Source of the DNA: an uncultured Blautia sp.
GTDB lineage: Bacteria; Bacillota; Clostridia; Lachnospirales; Lachnospiraceae
Direction of reading: 5' to 3'
NCBI GenBank assembly: GCA_934364795.1
Contig: CAKRMK010000017.1
Coordinates: 7,500 to 71,499, forward strand
DNA: 64,000 nt
A program made the translations under genes and the position numbers. The notes under the pieces were generated by a model. The model was not told the origin of the DNA. It did not search any database and worked only from the letters and a program-made list of their open reading frames with translations. Of this stretch, positions 61,354 to 64,000 are shown in pieces. Positions within the stretch are counted from its first letter, which is position 1, and every line of letters starts with the position of its first letter.

Positions 61354-61400
61354 GTTCTTTTTTCCTCCTTTTGTAAAATCGGCTTTGTTACTCCTACAAT

Positions 61401-61436
61401 GACATATGTCTCACTTTTAAAACAGGACTCATGTCC
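61401..61436. promoter_or_regulatory. Two operator-like palindromes in the bmpA leader
   Basis: GACATATGTC (61401-61410) is a perfect palindrome, and GGACTCATGTCC (61425-61436) is a near-perfect one. They lie 24 bp apart centre to centre in the 5' leader and share the GACAxxTGTC pattern with 61529-61539. Confidence 0.5.
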
Positions 61437-61528
61437 CTTTTTCCTTATTTATTTTAATTTTCGTATAAAAGAGACAGTTTTTTCCACACTTTTTCATACA
61501 TTATTTTCAAATTTTAAATTTAAAAAAA

Positions 61529-61582
61529 GACATGTGTCCTTTTTATATTTTATAATATAATCACAAAACCATCTGCTGTCAA
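61529..61582 (-). promoter_or_regulatory. bmpA promoter with adjacent GACATGTGTCC operator
   Basis: On the minus strand TTGACA (complement of 61577-61582), a 17-bp spacer and TATATT (complement of 61554-61559) form the promoter. GGACACATGTC (61529-61539) lies just past the expected start point, where a bound protein would block transcription. It is the third copy of this palindrome in the leader. Confidence 0.65.
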
Positions 61583-61629
61583 GTATCCAAAAGGTACCAA
61601 AAAAATTACTGCTCACAGGCAACAAAAAA

Positions 61630-61666
61630 GGCCCTGATAACCTGTATCTCTACAAGTATCAGGGCC
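61630..61666 (-). terminator. Terminator of ppdK
   Basis: GGCCCTGATA (61630-61639) pairs perfectly with TATCAGGGCC (61657-61666) around a 17-nt loop. On the minus strand a T run follows (A run 61624-61629). Confidence 0.85.
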
Positions 61667-61750
61667 AATCTTTACGCTTGGACACATATCACGCTGAAGC
61701 GTGAATCAAATTTATCTGATTTGGAATTCAGTCAAAAGACAAAGTCCAAA

Positions 61751-64000
61751 TTATTTATTCTTCTGAGCGATTGCTGCCTGAGCTGCTGCAAGACGAGCTA
61801 CCGGTACACGGAACGGTGAGCAGGATACATAGTCAAGACCAATCTTGTTGCAGAACTCTACAGAAGACGGATCTCCACCGTGCTCTCCACAGATTCCAAT
61901 GTGAAGGTTCGGGTTAACCGGTTTACCAAGTTTGATAGCCATATCCATAAGCTTACCAACACCAACCTGATCCAGTTTTGCAAATGGATCATTCTCGAAG
62001 ATCTTAGCATCATAGTATGCGTTAAGGAACTTACCAGCGTCATCACGGGAGAAGCCGTATGTCATCTGAGTTAAGTCGTTGGTACCGAAGCAGAAGAAGT
62101 CAGCTTCTTTAGCGATATCGTCTGCAGTAAGAGCTGCACGTGGGATCTCGATCATTGTACCTACTTCATATTTCAGATCTACGCCTGCTGCTGCGATTTC
62201 AGCGTCAGCTGTCTCAACAACAAATTTCTTAACATATTTAAGCTCTTTGATATCGCCTACTAACGGAATCATGATCTCTGGGCAGATATTCCAGTCAGCG
62301 TGAGCTTTCTTTACATTGATAGCTGCACGGATAACTGCTGTTGTCTGCATCTTAGCGATCTCCGGATAGGTAACTGCCAGACGGCATCCACGATGACCCA
62401 TCATTGGGTTGAACTCATGAAGAGAAGCGATGATTGTCTTGATCTCTTCTACAGTCTTGCCCTGAGCATCAGCAAGTTTCTTGATATCTTCCTCTTCTGT
62501 AGGAACGAACTCATGAAGCGGCGGATCCAGGAAACGGATTGTTACAGGGTTGCCCTCGAGAGCCTCGAACAGACCTTCGAAGTCTTCCTGCTGATATGGA
62601 AGAACCTTAGCAAGTGCTGCTTCTCTCTCCTCAGCTGTTGTGGAGCAGATCATCTCACGGAATGCATCGATACGTCCCTCACCGAAGAACATATGCTCTG
62701 TACGGCAAAGACCGATACCTTCAGCACCAAGCTCAACTGCTTTCTTAGCGTCAGCAGGAGTATCAGCGTTTGTACGAACCTTCATTGTTCTGTACTTGTC
62801 AGCCCAGGACATGATACGTCCGAACTCACCAGCGATAGTAGCGTCTACAGTCGGGATAATTCCGTCATAGATGTTACCTGTTGTACCATCGATGGAGATG
62901 AAGTCTCCTTCATGGAACTCTTTGCCAGCAAGTGTGAATTTCTTATTCTCTTCGTCCATAGCGATATCACCGCATCCGGAAACGCAGCACTCACCCATAC
63001 CACGAGCAACAACTGCTGCATGTGATGTCATACCACCACGAACTGTCAGGATACCCTGTGCAGATTTCATACCTGTGATATCCTCTGGGGAGGTCTCAAG
63101 ACGAACAAGAACAACTTTCTCTCCTCTTTCAGCCCATTCTACAGCGTCATCAGCTGTGAATACGATCTTACCGCAAGCAGCTCCTGGAGATGCTCCAAGA
63201 CCTTTACCCATTGGTGTAGCAGCTTTAAGAGCCTTAGCATCAAACTGCGGATGAAGAAGAGTATCAAGGTTACGAGGATCGATCATAGCTACTGCTTCTT
63301 CTTCTGTTCTCATTCCCTCATCAACAAGGTCACAAGCGATCTTCAGAGCAGCCTGAGCGGTTCTCTTACCATTACGTGTCTGAAGCATGTATAACTGGCC
63401 ATGCTCAACAGTGAACTCCATATCCTGCATATCTCTGTAGTGTGTCTCCAGAGTATGGCAAACTTCTGTAAATTTCTTGAATGCTTCTGGGAACTTCTGC
63501 TCCATCTCAGCGATGTGCATAGGTGTACGAACACCAGCAACAACGTCCTCGCCCTGTGCATTGGTAAGGAACTCACCGAACAGACCTTTGTTTCCTGTAG
63601 CTGGGTCTCTTGTAAATGCAACACCAGTACCACAGTCATCACCCATGTTACCGAATGCCATCATCTGTACGTTAACAGCTGTACCCCAGGAATATGGGAT
63701 ATCGTTGTCACGACGATATACGTTTGCACGTGGGTTGTCCCAGGAACGGAATACGGCTTTGATTGCACCAACTAACTGCTCTTTCGGGTCAGCCGGGAAA
63801 TCTTTACCGATTTTTTCTTTATATTCAGCCTTGAACTGCATAGCAAGTTCTTTAAGGTCGTCTGCTGTAAGCTCAACGTCAAGTTTAACGCCTCTTTCAG
63901 CTTTCATTTTGTCGATAAGCTCTTCGAAGTATTTCTTACCAACTTCCATAACTACGTCAGAGTACATCTGGATGAATCTTCTGTAGCAGTCCCAAGCCCA
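61751..64000 (-). CDS. ppdK: Pyruvate, phosphate dikinase, 5' end beyond the window
   Basis: The visible 749 codons run to the window end, where the frame is still open (WAWDCYRRFIQ precedes MYSDVV). The enzyme converts pyruvate, ATP and phosphate to phosphoenolpyruvate, AMP and PPi, or the reverse in anaerobic glycolysis. Seen are the end of the ATP-grasp domain (GDDCGTGVAFTRDPATG), the swivelling phosphohistidine domain (GGMTSHAAVVARGMG) and the C-terminal PEP/pyruvate TIM barrel (GIGLCRTEHMFF, FCFGTNDLTQ, GICGEHGGDP with the catalytic Cys). Full enzymes are about 875 residues, so about 125 are missing. Confidence 0.97.
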   Translation of the reverse strand, partial: WAWDCYRRFIQMYSDVVMEVGKKYFEELIDKMKAERGVKLDVELTADDLKELAMQFKAEYKEKIGKDFPADPKEQLVGAIKAVFRSWDNPRANVYRRDNDIPYSWGTAVNVQMMAFGNMGDDCGTGVAFTRDPATGNKGLFGEFLTNAQGEDVVAGVRTPMHIAEMEQKFPEAFKKFTEVCHTLETHYRDMQDMEFTVEHGQLYMLQTRNGKRTAQAALKIACDLVDEGMRTEEEAVAMIDPRNLDTLLHPQFDAKALKAATPMGKGLGASPGAACGKIVFTADDAVEWAERGEKVVLVRLETSPEDITGMKSAQGILTVRGGMTSHAAVVARGMGECCVSGCGDIAMDEENKKFTLAGKEFHEGDFISIDGTTGNIYDGIIPTVDATIAGEFGRIMSWADKYRTMKVRTNADTPADAKKAVELGAEGIGLCRTEHMFFGEGRIDAFREMICSTTAEEREAALAKVLPYQQEDFEGLFEALEGNPVTIRFLDPPLHEFVPTEEEDIKKLADAQGKTVEEIKTIIASLHEFNPMMGHRGCRLAVTYPEIAKMQTTAVIRAAINVKKAHADWNICPEIMIPLVGDIKELKYVKKFVVETADAEIAAAGVDLKYEVGTMIEIPRAALTADDIAKEADFFCFGTNDLTQMTYGFSRDDAGKFLNAYYDAKIFENDPFAKLDQVGVGKLMDMAIKLGKPVNPNLHIGICGEHGGDPSSVEFCNKIGLDYVSCSPFRVPVARLAAAQAAIAQKNK

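Overview
The window looks like the chromosome of a low-to-moderate G+C Gram-positive anaerobe of the class Clostridia, probably Lachnospiraceae. This is an inference from several things: strong AGGAGG-type ribosome sites, abundant T/A-rich intergenic DNA, a tRNA without an encoded CCA, secreted proteins with long Pro-Thr-Glu linkers, ppdK, a GltS carrier and a large BMP-type nucleoside-uptake cluster. No rRNA, CRISPR array or phage module was seen. Gene starts were chosen by ribosome-site position, so several differ from the longest open frame.

Layout. 1-5500: a flippase-like membrane protein cut by the window edge, then an ATPase/permease pair of a nitrate/sulfonate-type ABC importer. The permease is split by a compact 2.9-kb element (about 2393-5314) carrying a large serine recombinase, two small proteins and a GNAT acetyltransferase. 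Excision at a 4-bp GTCA repeat would restore the gene exactly in frame. 5500-8700: a membrane-anchored unknown, a DUF3825-like protein and a MerR-methyltransferase fusion. 8700-11900: dTDP-sugar genes rfbA, rfbB and rfbD behind a promoter with MerR-type geometry. 11900-18830: a DUF4203-like membrane protein; a four-gene coupled operon (LRR protein, VWA protein, MoxR-type AAA+ ATPase, membrane transglutaminase); and an orphan pduL. 18830-26750: secreted or cell-wall proteins (NlpC/P60, zinc phospholipase C-like, polysaccharide deacetylase with wall-binding repeats, SH3, Ig-like) and tRNA-Arg(CCG).

27000-35100: metA, ligA, rluF, an NhaC antiporter and two membrane proteins. The two membrane proteins are coupled to the molybdenum-hydroxylase genes at 35100-38700. 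38900-44700: a cytidylate kinase-like protein, a DUF362 protein, a GntR-controlled ABC exporter with a striking operator, and a PQQ-like beta-propeller protein. 44700-47400: rsmH, udk and a PfkB kinase. 47600-50040: a TAXI solute-binding lipoprotein, a GltS carrier and a His-rich small protein, which look like one transport unit. 50040-61360: a minus-strand nucleoside uptake and salvage cluster (bmpA, nupOPQ, udp, deoC, cdd, add, deoB, a Crp/Fnr regulator, purine nucleoside phosphorylase). Its path runs from nucleoside import through phosphorolysis to deoxyribose breakdown. 61750-64000: ppdK, cut by the window end.

A dispersed family of short inverted-repeat elements (termini TAGAGCRTGTTTGAAAAA) sits at gene 3' ends throughout. 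In three cases its terminal repeat supplies the stop codon of the neighbouring gene. The split permease, this repeat family, the LRR-VWA-MoxR-transglutaminase operon and the TAXI-GltS-microprotein operon are the most interesting items.
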